Shown: positions 1 to 9,287, counted from the first letter of the stretch. The stretch is 56,449 nt of DNA from Colwellia sp. (GCA_016765685.1 JAESPR010000039.1:1-56449); one strand, 5' to 3'. Translations and numbers: made by a program. Notes: a model not told the origin generated them from the letters alone.

Positions 1-58
1 AAATATTTTAATTATCAAGTATCATATTTTTATTACTTTTAGACAAATATCGAAAATA

Positions 59-817
59 ATGAATAGAGATACTTTAGAACAATTTTTAAATCAGCTATTA
101 AAACCTGAGCAAATTAAAGATTACGCGCCTAATGGTTTGCAAATTCAGGGGCGAGATGAAATTACTAAAATAGTGACAGGGGTAACCGCTTCACAAGCGT
201 TGATTGATCAAGCCATTAATGAAAAAGCCGATGCGATTATTGTTCACCATGGTTATTTTTGGAAAAATGAATCTTATGTTATTCGAGGCATGAAACATAA
301 ACGCATTAAAGCGTTACTTGATCACGATATTAATTTGTTTGCTTATCACCTACCGTTAGATATACATCCTACCTTAGGCAATAACGCTCAACTGGCAAAT
401 TTATTGAACATAAAGGTAACCGGCCCGCTAGAATTAGGTAAACCACTAAGTGTTGCTATACAAGGTGAGTTGCCAGCAACTTGTTCGGGTACCGAATTAG
501 CACAGTTAATAAATTTCAAACTTAACCGAAACTGTTTACATATCTCCCCACCGTCCAATAAACCAATTAATAGTATTGCTTGGTGCACCGGTGGCGGACA
601 AGATTATATTGAACTTGCCGCAGAGCAGGGCATTGATGCGTTCATTTCTGGTGAGGTGTCTGAAAAAACTACTCATATTGCTAAAGAGATGGATATTCAC
701 TTTTTCGCAGCGGGTCATCATGCCACCGAGCGTTATGGTGTTAAAGCGCTCGGTGCACACCTAGCCAATAAACATAACGTTGAGGTTGTTTTTATTGATA
801 TTGATAACCCCGTTTAA
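59..817 (+). CDS. Nif3-like dinuclear metal center protein (YbgI family)
   Basis: A 252-residue protein, the usual length for the short bacterial Nif3/YbgI form. Family members form toroidal hexamers with a two-metal site; the biochemical role is unsettled (GTP cyclohydrolase-like or metal-chaperone proposals). Metal-ligand motifs are visible: IIVHHGYFW near residue 62, YHLPLDIHP near 97, and the C-terminal GHHATERYG near 219. The ATG lies after an A/T-rich leader and the gene ends in a rho-independent terminator. It stands alone, with 700 bp of sparse sequence before the next gene. The family call is secure; the function is not known. Confidence 0.93.
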   Translation: MNRDTLEQFLNQLLKPEQIKDYAPNGLQIQGRDEITKIVTGVTASQALIDQAINEKADAIIVHHGYFWKNESYVIRGMKHKRIKALLDHDINLFAYHLPLDIHPTLGNNAQLANLLNIKVTGPLELGKPLSVAIQGELPATCSGTELAQLINFKLNRNCLHISPPSNKPINSIAWCTGGGQDYIELAAEQGIDAFISGEVSEKTTHIAKEMDIHFFAAGHHATERYGVKALGAHLANKHNVEVVFIDIDNPV

Positions 818-845
818 GTCTTAACCCTATTATAAAGTAGATATT

Positions 846-880
846 AAAGGCTCAATACTTAAGGTGTTGAGCCTTTTCGT
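846..880 (+). terminator. Rho-independent terminator after the Nif3-like gene
   Basis: Arms AAAGGCTCAA (846-855) and TTGAGCCTTT (867-876) pair perfectly over 10 bp around an 11-nt loop, and a T-rich end follows. It lies 29 bp after the stop codon. Confidence 0.85.
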
Positions 881-1526
881 GTTGAATTTTTAACAATAAC
901 CAGCTATTGGGTACGAAAACCAGCCTTGTCATACACAAAACCATCCTTCCATTAAGTCAAGATAAAGGTTAACAGTATGTTAAAAATGCAAAAGTGTCTC
1001 TTTGGTTTTGTAGGTAAACATACCATTGGTGATATTTATAACCAATTAGTCAGTTTTATATGGTTACAAAAAATAAGGTTATGTTGCTTATTTGTTGATC
1101 TGTAAGTGCCAGAATATTAAGCGATAAAAATTATTGACCATTGGGTCAGGTTATGAGGTTTTACATCGTGCGATAAAAACAAAAACATTATATTAACTAA
1201 AAAATCACAATTGGATGTGTAATTCTACAACTAAAATAACAAATAAGGATTTATCATGCAGTTTAAATCACCAGCGTTGCTGGTCTATTTCTGTGCATCT
1301 TTAGCTCAAGCTACAGATGTTACAAACGCTTGTTTTAACTGTCCGCCATTAGCTGTAGTGGCTCGCATTGTGAACAATTAAATCAAAACCGCGTATTGTT
1401 TTACTTATGTCGCTAGTTGTTCGCCAGCACCATCAATTAAAATATCTAAACTAAAACTTCACCTTGTAAATTTTCCATGGTGAAGCCTAATTCAAATAAT
1501 TGTTGAAACAACATCATGCTCTCTAG
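881..1526. other. Gene-poor interval with only short open frames
   Basis: This stretch has no long gene. The plus strand holds two short frames: 977-1105 (42 residues, ATG preceded by AAGG, hydrophobic and Cys-containing) and 1256-1381 (listed separately). On the minus strand, right after the antiporter stop, a 23-codon frame starts at 1517 with GAGAG upstream and stops at 1446. It may be a leftover of a longer gene because codon-like text continues past the stop. A hairpin with arms CTTCACC/GGTGAAG (1457-1463/1479-1485) falls in the same place and could be the antiporter terminator. Nothing here is certain. Confidence 0.4.
1256..1381 (+). CDS. Possible small secreted peptide (41 aa)
   Basis: A short frame starts with ATG, 8 bp after AAGGAT, a good ribosome binding site. 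The predicted peptide begins MQFKSPALLVYFCASLAQA, which resembles a signal peptide with an AQA-like cleavage site. It is followed by a roughly 22-residue mature part containing CFNC (a CxxC pair). I recognise no family. It could instead be the surviving 5' end of a decayed secreted-protein gene, since the surrounding 700 bp has no intact gene. The good start signals are the main evidence. Confidence 0.35.
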   Translation: MQFKSPALLVYFCASLAQATDVTNACFNCPPLAVVARIVNN

Positions 1527-2885
1527 TTAAAATGTTAGGCCGATTAAGGTATATAAAATCAATGAAGCAATCCCCCCTACAAGGGCATAGGGCAATTGGG
1601 TTTTAACATGTTCAAAATGATCGCAACCACTAGCAATTGAGGCTACTACAGTGGTATCTGAAATCGGTGATGCATGATCACCGAAAATACCACCCCCTAA
1701 TACCGCTGCCACCAGAAAAGGTACCGGTAAAGCACTTGCCATTGCCACAGGTACCGCTATAGGAATTAAAATTGCAAAGGTCGCCCAAGACGTACCTGTT
1801 GTAAATGCAGTGAGTGCGGCAATTAAAAATATCGCCGGTGCAATTAAAAAGAGCGGTAACGAGACATTAATTAATTGGCTAATATAAATACCGGTACCCA
1901 ATGTTTTGATAGCTTCACCAAAAGAAAATGACAAGACTAAAATACCTAAAACAGGTAGCATTTTTTTTATGCCGTTGTAAGCTACTGTGATGATTGTATT
2001 AAAAGACATTAAACGATAATGACCAATAAAGAGTATTAATATTGTTAATGAACCGATCACCGACCAAAAAACAGAAAAGGCACCATTACCACGGCGCATA
2101 TCACCGTTGCCAGTCACCAGTAATAAAGTTAACGCAATAACTAATAAAGACACTAGTGGGATCCACATTACTCGCGCCGGTGCTTGCTTGATTATCTCTT
2201 GATCATCACCGTTATAGCTTCTTGTTAAGCTATGTTTCATCGGACCATAAATTTTACCGGTATAAGCGGTGTAATAAGCTAACATTACGGCAATAATGGC
2301 GTAAAAATTATAAACAATAGTACCCATTAAAACAGCCACAGGGTCTGCTAAGTTATAACCGTTAAGCAAACCTAAAACATAGGCTCCCCAACCATTGATC
2401 AAAATTAGTATACTGATAGGCGCACACGTAGAGTCTAATAAATAGGCTAACCTTGCACGACTGAAGTTATGTTTATCAAATAATGTTTGGCTCGCCATGC
2501 CAGCGGTAAACATGCTTAAATTACTGTCGGTGAAAATACTGCTACCAATAACGGTTGGCAGCATACCTGCGTGGCGAGAGTTCTTCACTAGATTTAATTT
2601 TGCTAGGTGAGCAATAAAACCATTGACCGCGCCACAATGGTTCATTAACGCAACGAAGGCACCAATGATCATGCTAAAACTAATGATGTAGACGTTTTGG
2701 ATAGATAAAAACACATTAACGATACTGTGAAAACTGTTAACAACACCGGTAATTGGCTGCCAATTAGCCGCCATAATAAAACATAAAACTACGCCACTGA
2801 GCAGAGCCATTAAGGCATTTTTCCGCCACATAGCAATTAAAATAGTAATAATTGGCGGTAATAAACTTAATGAACTGTCTTCCAT
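1527..2885 (-). CDS. Na+/H+ antiporter, NhaC family
   Basis: A 452-residue polytopic inner-membrane protein with about 11-12 hydrophobic segments. NhaC-type features include GSSIFTDSNLSMF near residue 114 and the conserved C-terminal motif GDHASPISDTTVVAS near 400, where charged and polar residues interrupt membrane helices. Family members exchange sodium for protons, or organic acids for cations, to hold cytoplasmic pH and sodium. Sodium cycling would fit a marine bacterium. The exact substrate cannot be read from sequence; some relatives carry malate/lactate or lysine. It is monocistronic, with a gene-poor downstream region. Confidence 0.85.
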   Translation of the reverse strand: MEDSSLSLLPPIITILIAMWRKNALMALLSGVVLCFIMAANWQPITGVVNSFHSIVNVFLSIQNVYIISFSMIIGAFVALMNHCGAVNGFIAHLAKLNLVKNSRHAGMLPTVIGSSIFTDSNLSMFTAGMASQTLFDKHNFSRARLAYLLDSTCAPISILILINGWGAYVLGLLNGYNLADPVAVLMGTIVYNFYAIIAVMLAYYTAYTGKIYGPMKHSLTRSYNGDDQEIIKQAPARVMWIPLVSLLVIALTLLLVTGNGDMRRGNGAFSVFWSVIGSLTILILFIGHYRLMSFNTIITVAYNGIKKMLPVLGILVLSFSFGEAIKTLGTGIYISQLINVSLPLFLIAPAIFLIAALTAFTTGTSWATFAILIPIAVPVAMASALPVPFLVAAVLGGGIFGDHASPISDTTVVASIASGCDHFEHVKTQLPYALVGGIASLILYTLIGLTF

Positions 2886-3111
2886 AATGATACTTTTATT
2901 TTAATTATTCACTTTGTTCTTCATTAGTAACAGCTAGTGCAAAAAAAATCAATACATTAGTAGTTGTTATATTAGCAGTTATTAAATTAGAAAAAAATAA
3001 AGTAAGGTGGTTTTTAGTGGTATGTTAGTGAACTGCAAGGCTGATAAAAGCAAAATCGAAAGTAACTGACTTAATTTATATATATTCAGTAGTCACATCG
3101 TTTGCTAGTGG

Positions 3112-3873
3112 CTAGTTGCTCGTTTTGCCAGCGGCTATGGTCAACGTTGAAAGTTGTGCCTCAAATTGTTCATTGCCCGCTTTTATTTGATAAAGCTTTA
3201 CTAATAAATAATCGAGCTCTGGAGCAAACCAAGCATAGGTGATACGCTCTTTGGATTTTACTTCACGTTTAAAACGAATGCTTTTAACTAAACCAAACGG
3301 TAAAACTAATTCTTCTTCACCATCATATTGGTAGGCATAATCCTTTACTACTCCTGAAGTGCTAATAACAGCATAATGATAGTTTTTATGTTTATCATCA
3401 GCAATCAAGTTTAATCGATGTTGTAAGTGATAACTCAGTTTATCTTGTAAGTTATTGGAAAAATCTAGGGTATATTCTCTTTTTCGTCCAATATCTTTGG
3501 CTTGATTTTTTGCTGCGTTATAGTGCCATTCATAATGTTTATCTCTTCCCGTACCTTCTCTAGTAAAAGTATAATGCTGTGGTATCACTTGGTTGTTTTT
3601 AATTGTTAAAATAGACGTTTCACTGCGTTTTTGGGAAAAAATAAGCCATTCAATATAGGTTTGATAATGGTAATTAATGGTGCCATTAGCTTGATAAGTT
3701 AATGTGCGAGTAGCAGTACCGACGGGATCGGATTTATGTAAAACGGTGTATTGTGCGGAAAATTCGGGCAAAGGTAGGGGATTTGAATTTTGTTGCTCAG
3801 TTGTCGCAAGGCTAACAAAACAAATAAAGGGTAAAAGAGCAAGTAAAACAGCTAGAGGGAATTTAATTAACAC
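3112..3873 (-). CDS. DUF3108 domain secreted protein
   Basis: A 253-residue protein with an N-terminal hydrophobic signal (residues 1-24, MLIKFPLAVLLALLPFICF start) and a beta-rich body typical of DUF3108. Family members are periplasmic or outer-membrane-associated beta proteins of unknown role, often encoded after purN in Alteromonadales and Vibrionales. It is the last gene of a purM-purN-DUF3108 unit, and a hairpin with a short T-run precedes its ribosome binding site, so it may be expressed below the pur genes. There is no enzymatic motif to assign. Confidence 0.82.
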   Translation of the reverse strand: MLIKFPLAVLLALLPFICFVSLATTEQQNSNPLPLPEFSAQYTVLHKSDPVGTATRTLTYQANGTINYHYQTYIEWLIFSQKRSETSILTIKNNQVIPQHYTFTREGTGRDKHYEWHYNAAKNQAKDIGRKREYTLDFSNNLQDKLSYHLQHRLNLIADDKHKNYHYAVISTSGVVKDYAYQYDGEEELVLPFGLVKSIRFKREVKSKERITYAWFAPELDYLLVKLYQIKAGNEQFEAQLSTLTIAAGKTSN

Positions 3874-3887
3874 AAATAATCCTGAAA

Positions 3888-3920
3888 AGTATAAAGGTAA
3901 ATAACACTTACCTTTATACT
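3888..3920 (-). terminator. Intercistronic hairpin between purN and the DUF3108 gene
   Basis: Perfect 13-bp arms (3888-3900 and 3908-3920) surround a 7-nt loop. Read on the minus strand, the hairpin is followed by TTTTC and then the CAGGA ribosome binding site of the DUF3108 gene. It can act as a leaky terminator or an mRNA-stabilising 3' end for purMN. Confidence 0.65.
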
Positions 3921-3926
3921 AACAGC

Positions 3927-4583
3927 TTATTCGTCGTTCGCATAACCAGCAGCAGGTAAGATACAACCATCTAAAATTGCCAGTTCACTTTGACCCTTTA
4001 TTTGCATGCTTAATCGTTTTTGACAAAACCATTTTATCACTAAAGGGTAAATTCTGTGCTCTTGCTCATGAATCCGACCTGCTAAATCATCACTGCTATC
4101 ACCATCAAATATGGGCACTTTTGCTTGTAAAATAACCGGACCACCATCGAGTTCTTCGGTAACAAAGTGCACACTAACACCATGCTCTTTATCACCAGCA
4201 TCAATTGCGCGTTGATGAGTATTTAACCCTTGATATTTGGGTAATAAAGATGGGTGGATATTCAACAGTTTACCTTGATAATGTTGGACGAAAGCAGGTG
4301 TTAATATACGCATAAAACCTGCAAGTACAATAATGTCAGGGCTGAACTGATCTATTTTAGCGATTAACGCTTGGTCATAACGTTCACGGCTAGCAAAGTC
4401 TTTATGTGAAAGCGTGTCGGTGTTAATACTAGCGTTTTGAGCACGAGTTAACCCATAAGCATCACTGTTATTTGCAACGACACCAACGACTGAGCCTGGG
4501 TAATCAGTTAATTCACAAGCATTAATAATTGCCTGCAAGTTAGTGCCACCACCTGAAATTAATACCACTATTCGGCTAGACAT
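3927..4583 (-). CDS. purN: Phosphoribosylglycinamide formyltransferase (GART)
   Basis: A 218-residue GART, slightly longer than E. coli PurN (212). It transfers a formyl group from 10-formyltetrahydrofolate to GAR, the third step of de novo purine synthesis, in the cytoplasm. Visible motifs are the phosphate-binding loop VVLISGGGTNLQAII near residue 6 and the catalytic block NIHPSLLPKYQG near 107 (Asn and His). VHFVTEELDGGPVI near 137 holds the catalytic Asp. It starts 36 bp after the purM stop, so the two form an operon. The 10-formyl-THF donor could come from fhs at 47.4-49.1 kb. Confidence 0.97.
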   Translation of the reverse strand: MSSRIVVLISGGGTNLQAIINACELTDYPGSVVGVVANNSDAYGLTRAQNASINTDTLSHKDFASRERYDQALIAKIDQFSPDIIVLAGFMRILTPAFVQHYQGKLLNIHPSLLPKYQGLNTHQRAIDAGDKEHGVSVHFVTEELDGGPVILQAKVPIFDGDSSDDLAGRIHEQEHRIYPLVIKWFCQKRLSMQIKGQSELAILDGCILPAAGYANDE

Positions 4584-4619
4584 TTGTTTTCCTGCGTTAT
4601 TGATTAAGAGGGGAACTCT

Positions 4620-5672
4620 TTAAGAGAAAATAACTTGCTCTTCAGCATCTTTTTTATCGGTAATAGCGCCAATGTGCCATGCGTTTTCACCGTGAGCGGT
4701 TAAAACGTCGATGCTTTGGGCTACTTTATCTTGAGGAACTACGATGATCATGCCAACACCGCAGTTAAAGGTGCGATACATTTCGTGTGTCGTAATATTG
4801 CCATTTTCTTTTAACCAGTTGAAAATCGCAGGCCATTGCCAGCTTGCACCATTAATAACGGCTTGTGCTGTTGCAGGTAATACCCGGGGAATGTTTTCCC
4901 AAAAACCACCACCGGTAATGTGAGATAAAGCATGAACATCAACCTCTTTTAGTAGTGCTAATACAGACTTAACATAAATTTTTGTTGGTTCGAGTAAATG
5001 TTCACTAATAGCCTTACCGTTAAGCAATTCACTGGTATCAGTATTGTTTACTTCGAGTACTTTACGAATTAACGAAAAACCATTTGAGTGAGGCCCTGAT
5101 GCACCTAACGCAATTAATTGATCGCCAGCAGCCACTTTAGTGCCATCTATCAAACGGGACTTTTCCGCGATACCAACACAAAAACCCGCGATGTCATAAT
5201 CACCTTGATGATACATACCCGGCATTTCCGCTGTTTCTCCGCCTACAAGTGCACAACCTGCTTGAATGCAGCCTTCCGCGATACCTTTTATTACCGAGGA
5301 TGCAACGGCGACATCAAGTTTTGCGGTGGCGTAATAATCAAGAAAGAATAATGGCTCAGCGCCTTGAACTATTAAATCATTAACACACATCGCCACTAAG
5401 TCGATACCAACCGTATCGTGTTTTGCTAAATCAATCGCTAAGCGTAATTTGGTTCCCACACCGTCAGTGCCGGCAACTAAAACAGGCTCTTTGTAGCCCG
5501 TAGGTAATTGACAAACACTACCAAAACCACCTAAGCCGCCCATAACTTCAGGACGAGTAGTGCGCTTTACTGCGCCTTTAATGTTCTCAACAAGGGCATT
5601 GCCAGCATCAATATCAACACCAGCATCTTTATAACTTAAAGATTGTTTTTGTTCGCTCACGGGAAACCTCAA
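4620..5672 (-). CDS. purM: Phosphoribosylformylglycinamidine cyclo-ligase (AIR synthetase)
   Basis: A 350-residue ATP-dependent enzyme that closes the imidazole ring to give AIR in de novo purine synthesis. It begins with the family pattern [17 protein letters not shown]. Further hallmarks are [15 protein letters not shown] near residue 65, [20 protein letters not shown] near 97 and [13 protein letters not shown] near 196. Length is normal. It leads the purM-purN unit; in E. coli the same pair sits next to upp-uraA-hda, and hda is two genes away here. No obvious PurR box was found in the 190-bp upstream region. Confidence 0.97.
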   Translation of the reverse strand: MRFPVSEQKQSLSYKDAGVDIDAGNALVENIKGAVKRTTRPEVMGGLGGFGSVCQLPTGYKEPVLVAGTDGVGTKLRLAIDLAKHDTVGIDLVAMCVNDLIVQGAEPLFFLDYYATAKLDVAVASSVIKGIAEGCIQAGCALVGGETAEMPGMYHQGDYDIAGFCVGIAEKSRLIDGTKVAAGDQLIALGASGPHSNGFSLIRKVLEVNNTDTSELLNGKAISEHLLEPTKIYVKSVLALLKEVDVHALSHITGGGFWENIPRVLPATAQAVINGASWQWPAIFNWLKENGNITTHEMYRTFNCGVGMIIVVPQDKVAQSIDVLTAHGENAWHIGAITDKKDAEEQVIFS

Positions 5673-5866
5673 AAAATTACCGATAGAATTACATCTAAAT
5701 AAGCTAAACTTTAGTCTTACTTAGGTTTTAAAAGATGCGTATTCTACCAGTGCCAGCGCACATACTCAAAATCTTTATCCTAAATTAATAAAAAATTTTA
5801 TTTGATGATAAAAAACAGTTTGGTTGTGATAATATCAGCGTTATAAAATTGCTGACTTTTTTTCTT

Positions 5867-7057
5867 ATGTTTAAAAAAAATTATTCTTTACTATTTGTTA
5901 TGATTGTCTTTTTACCGTCTATGGTACTTGAGGCAATTGAAGTTAAAGGCTTGTATCAAGCAAGTATTGTTATTAACTCTCAAAATAGTAGTGATAGAGC
6001 TAAGGCTTTAAAAAAAGCGCTAGCGGCAGTGATGTTAAAAGTGGGTGGTGAAAAAAGCGTTTTAGATAATAAAATTATTAAGCAGTCTTTAAGTAATTAC
6101 CGTTTATATTTGAGTCAATATCGATATCAGCATAAAACACTTCAGGTTGCGAATAAACAGGGAAATAATAAACAGCTGTTTTTATTAGCTAGTTTTAATG
6201 AAGAAAAAATCAACCAGTTATTTCAACAAGCTAACTTGCCATTATGGGGCAGTTTGCGACCGCAAGTATTACTTTGGCTTGTTGATGAACAGGGTTTGAC
6301 TCGCCGTATAATATCAAACTCATCAGCGTCGAATTTACCTTTTATAGTCAATGAATTTTCTACTCAACGTGGTTTACCTATTATGATGCCGTTGATGGAT
6401 TTAACCGACACTAGCCAAATTAAGTTGAGTGATGTGTGGGGACGTTTTCAACAACCAATAAAAGAAGCATCAAGTCGGTACCTTGCTGAAGCTATTGCGG
6501 TAATGAGAATTTCAAATGCTAGCTTATTGACCTCACCAGATCTTGAAAATAATGAATCGAGTGATTGCGGTTTGCTTTGTGCACCACCTCAACACAAAGA
6601 ACAAAACTACGTGCTTGATTGGAGTTTGCTCGATTGGAGCTTAATTAAAGGACAGCAAAAGTTTAGTCGACAATATCAAGGTAGTGATCCCCAAATATTA
6701 GTACAGCAGGGTTTGGCTGACATTACTGAGTTAATTTACCAACGTTATGCTTTATCAACAAACAGCCATCATGATTTTATTATTGAAGTTGCTAATGTTG
6801 ACTCTTTAGCAAGGTATGTGGATGTGTTTGCTTTTTTAACTAACTTGTCATCGGTAAAGTCGGTAACCTTACTTAATGCTAAAGGTAGTGCTAGACGCTT
6901 TAACTTGCAATTGCTTGGCTCTAGTGATGCCTTGCTTGCTTCGTTAAAGTTGAACAAGCAACTGCGGCAATATATTGACCCTCTAGCGCACTTTAACGAC
7001 AATACTAATGAAGAAAGTGGTGCAGAGTCGGTTCCCATTTTTTATTGGGGCAAGTAA
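5867..7057 (+). CDS. DUF2066 domain secreted protein
   Basis: A protein of unknown function. I place the start at ATG 5867 (396 residues) rather than an upstream TTG at 5849, because MFKKNYSLLFVMIVFLPSM then forms a clean signal peptide ending near residue 23. DUF2066 proteins occur directly upstream of hda in Shewanella and Vibrio relatives, and the same layout holds here: its TAA overlaps the hda ATG by one base, so the two are translationally coupled. The C-terminal half is polar with alternating strands. A role in envelope biology or in Hda control is only a guess from position. Confidence 0.85.
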   Translation: MFKKNYSLLFVMIVFLPSMVLEAIEVKGLYQASIVINSQNSSDRAKALKKALAAVMLKVGGEKSVLDNKIIKQSLSNYRLYLSQYRYQHKTLQVANKQGNNKQLFLLASFNEEKINQLFQQANLPLWGSLRPQVLLWLVDEQGLTRRIISNSSASNLPFIVNEFSTQRGLPIMMPLMDLTDTSQIKLSDVWGRFQQPIKEASSRYLAEAIAVMRISNASLLTSPDLENNESSDCGLLCAPPQHKEQNYVLDWSLLDWSLIKGQQKFSRQYQGSDPQILVQQGLADITELIYQRYALSTNSHHDFIIEVANVDSLARYVDVFAFLTNLSSVKSVTLLNAKGSARRFNLQLLGSSDALLASLKLNKQLRQYIDPLAHFNDNTNEESGAESVPIFYWGK

Positions 7058-7776
7058 TGAAAAACACTTCGCAACTCACTTTGTCAGTACAACTACCGGA
7101 TGATGAGATTTTTGAAAATTACCTTAGTGAATTAAATAGTTCAGTGGTAAGCCAGTTAATATTATTTGTTGAAGCGACAATGTTAGGCCAATCAAACCAA
7201 GCAAGGTGTTTGTATTTATTTGGGCTGACGGGTGTTGGAAAATCTCATTTATTACATGCTAGTAGTGCTTATGCCTCACAATTAGGTAAAACGTCAGTGT
7301 GCTTGTCTTGTGCTGAGTTATTACAATTGTCGGTGGCAGTATTAGAAGGTTTAGAGCAATTTGATGTTATCTGTTTAGATGACATTCAATTGCTTGGTGG
7401 TAACACGCTATGGCAACAGGCAATTTTTGATTTATACAATAGAGTGTTAGAACAAAACCATTGTTTGATCATTAGTGGTGATCAAAGTGTCGGGCAATTA
7501 GGATTAACCTTACCTGATTTAAACTCGCGTTTAAATTGGGGACTAACAGAGCAACTTAAACCCTTAAGTGATGCTGAAAAAGTTACCGCGTTACAATATA
7601 GAGCATCAAAGCGAGGTTTGGTGCTTAGTGATGACGCGGCAAATTTTTTATTAAATAGACTATCTCGTGATATGGGAAATTTAATTGCGGCCCTTGATAT
7701 TCTTGATAAAGCGTCTATCCGTGAACAACGTAGAATCACGATTCCTTTTATTAAAAAAATCTTAAACATTACTTAA
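7057..7776 (+). CDS. hda: DnaA regulatory inactivator Hda
   Basis: An AAA+ protein of 239 residues from ATG 7057. The longer frame from TTG 7045 is unlikely, because the ATG overlaps the upstream stop as TAATG. Hda, bound to the DNA-loaded beta clamp, stimulates ATP hydrolysis by DnaA and prevents re-initiation. The N-terminal QLTLSVQLPDDEIFENYL resembles the clamp-binding QL-x-LP region; here it is the weaker form QLTLSV. Walker A GLTGVGKSH is near residue 56, Walker B VICLDDIQLL near 104, and a DnaA-like C-terminal helical domain follows. Family identification is firm. Confidence 0.95.
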   Translation: MKNTSQLTLSVQLPDDEIFENYLSELNSSVVSQLILFVEATMLGQSNQARCLYLFGLTGVGKSHLLHASSAYASQLGKTSVCLSCAELLQLSVAVLEGLEQFDVICLDDIQLLGGNTLWQQAIFDLYNRVLEQNHCLIISGDQSVGQLGLTLPDLNSRLNWGLTEQLKPLSDAEKVTALQYRASKRGLVLSDDAANFLLNRLSRDMGNLIAALDILDKASIREQRRITIPFIKKILNIT

Positions 7777-7812
7777 CCAACAGACCCTAATTCTTATTCA
7801 ATAGAGAGCATT

Positions 7813-8427
7813 ATGAATTTTGTTAATGTTGAAAATAAAAAAATATCTCCATCCAAAATCATTTGTATTGGTCGCAACTATGTTGATCATATAACTGAGT
7901 TAGGTAATGAAGTACCTGATGAACTAGTCGTTTTTTGCAAACCTAATTCAGCAATATCAACTCAGTTACAGTCTTTTCATCAAGAGCCTTTGCATTATGA
8001 AGCTGAGCTGTGCTTTCTTTATCGACAAGGAACATTTACCGCTGTTGCTATCGGTTTAGATCTTACTAAACGTACTCTACAAGCGAAGTTAAAAGCAAAG
8101 GGCCTGCCGTGGGAACGAGCAAAAGCTTTTAATGGCGCGGCTTTGTTTAGTGACTTTGTTGCTATTGAGACTGTGGATAATAATTTGACTTTAGAATTAG
8201 CGATAGATGGCAAGGTAAAACAAACTGGTGGTGTGGCGTTAATGATGGTGAAACCCGATGAAATTTTAACGCAATTACAAACTTTTATTGAACTTGAAGA
8301 TGGTGATATTGTAATGACGGGGACACCAAAAGGGGTTGGACAGATAGTGGCGGGCAGTGAATTTATTGGCAAAATAATTTGCCAAGGTAAAATGCTTATA
8401 TCAGCAACTTGGTTAGCTGGGAAGTGA
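7813..8427 (+). CDS. Fumarylacetoacetate hydrolase family protein (YcgM-like)
   Basis: A 204-residue, single-domain FAH-fold protein, the short form also known as acylpyruvase/oxaloacetate decarboxylase (YcgM/FAHD1). Visible signatures are the N-terminal CIGRNYVDHITELGNE, the metal-binding EAELCFLY near residue 61, and GLDLTKRTLQAKLKAKG followed by LPWERAKAF near 77-103. The C-terminal MTGTPKGVG is near 173. The three acidic ligands for Mg/Mn are present, so it should be active on an acylpyruvate or oxaloacetate-like substrate. ATG with GAGAG upstream (7803-7807). It sits 36 bp after hda and may be cotranscribed. Confidence 0.88.
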   Translation: MNFVNVENKKISPSKIICIGRNYVDHITELGNEVPDELVVFCKPNSAISTQLQSFHQEPLHYEAELCFLYRQGTFTAVAIGLDLTKRTLQAKLKAKGLPWERAKAFNGAALFSDFVAIETVDNNLTLELAIDGKVKQTGGVALMMVKPDEILTQLQTFIELEDGDIVMTGTPKGVGQIVAGSEFIGKIICQGKMLISATWLAGK

Positions 8428-8472
8428 ATGTAGTAATGTTTAAAGCGAGAAGACTTTAAAGCCTTAAAGCCG

Positions 8473-8813
8473 TCACGCTTTGAACTTTAATGTTTGGGTA
8501 ATACTTTTTGATAATATCGATAAAAAGCAGCTTGTTGGTATTGGTTTGTTAGTTGTGTTTTTGTAACATTTTTTCTTGTTGCCTACGGTTGGGCTAATGG
8601 TTAAATTTTCTATCCAATCACTTCCAGGTATCATTGCTATTGGTGCAGGCACGTTAGCTAAAGCCGCGGCACTATCAAACTCAGGCAAAACTCTACTGAC
8701 ACTAAAGAATAATCACCAGCGCTTAATGGCGTAAAGCCTATCGCTTTGCTGCCGTTAATAGCCGTTAGTTCGTCATTGGGGAAATATAAAACTAACGTAA
8801 CCATTTTCTTCAT
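8473..8813 (-). pseudogene. Possible frameshifted gene remnant
   Basis: This lies in a 460-bp gap between the FAH gene and the DUF2069 gene. On the minus strand a frame opens at 8813 (MKKMVTLVLYFPNDELTAI start) and stops at 8658. Protein-like text then continues in another frame (PEFDSAAALANVPAPIAMIP onward) to 8473, as if one gene suffered a frameshift near 8690. The 5' end is cut by a truncated dispersed repeat (8801-8879). A plus-strand frame at 8597-8734 overlaps and is a less likely alternative. I recognise no family. Confidence 0.33.
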
Positions 8814-8879
8814 CAATACCTTGCCTAAAGACGTTTCTAATGCCAGCTGAATCCTGCATCTTGAGGTGATTGGGGTATA
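8801..8879. repeat. Truncated copy of the palindromic repeat seen at 11.7-11.9 kb
   Basis: About 79 bp matches the right half of the 181-bp element at 11727-11907. Shared blocks include TTGCCTAAAGACGTTTCTAA versus TTGCCTAAAGGCGTTTCTAA, then CCAGCTGAA(T/A)CCT(G/A)CAT and a GAGGT end. The left half is missing. The outer boundary is more diverged than in the longer copy, which fits an old, decaying insertion. Confidence 0.75.
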
Positions 8880-8888
8880 AATTATAGG

Positions 8889-9287
8889 CTAATTGTTTTC
8901 TTCTTTTGGCTTGCGAATACTAAGACCGAGTTCTTGCCCTCTATATTTCGCATAATAACTACAGCCTAAAAACATAAACGATGCGAAAATAAGCTCTAAA
9001 ATAGCCCAAACTCTATCACTAGGTAATACCCACAATGTCGTTAAACTGTGTAAAAAATAGATCAACACAATAAAATTTGCCCAAGCATACGTGTAAGGAT
9101 TACCTTGTAATAGCCCTTTGAGTGGAAAAAGTAAGGGTAAAACAAACAATATCAGTGTTGTTGATGTACTTAAGGCCGTACTCGGCGATAAAACTAATAA
9201 CCATAACGGCATAAAAATAAGTAAAGAAAAATAACCAAACAAGGCTATTTTTTTCAAATTATTAGTAGAAATTCTTTGAGTATTCAT
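8889..9287 (-). CDS. DUF2069 membrane protein
   Basis: A 132-residue protein with four predicted membrane helices (about 13-33, 38-56, 67-85 and 92-110) and a short basic, glutamate-rich tail. DUF2069 proteins are small inner-membrane proteins of unknown function that commonly lie beside arsC (yfgD) and hda in Shewanella and Vibrio, as here. It follows the ArsC-like gene by 21 bp on the same strand, so the two are probably cotranscribed. No catalytic residues can be named. Confidence 0.85.
   Translation of the reverse strand: MNTQRISTNNLKKIALFGYFSLLIFMPLWLLVLSPSTALSTSTTLILFVLPLLFPLKGLLQGNPYTYAWANFIVLIYFLHSLTTLWVLPSDRVWAILELIFASFMFLGCSYYAKYRGQELGLSIRKPKEENN

Noticed and set aside
7045..7057. 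TTG start for Hda, 12 bases upstream
   Set aside because: The ATG overlapping the DUF2066 stop (TAATG) is the better coupled start and gives the usual N-terminus.
8597..8734. Plus-strand 45-codon frame in the FAH-DUF2069 gap
   Set aside because: No good ribosome binding site; the opposite-strand frames look more protein-like.
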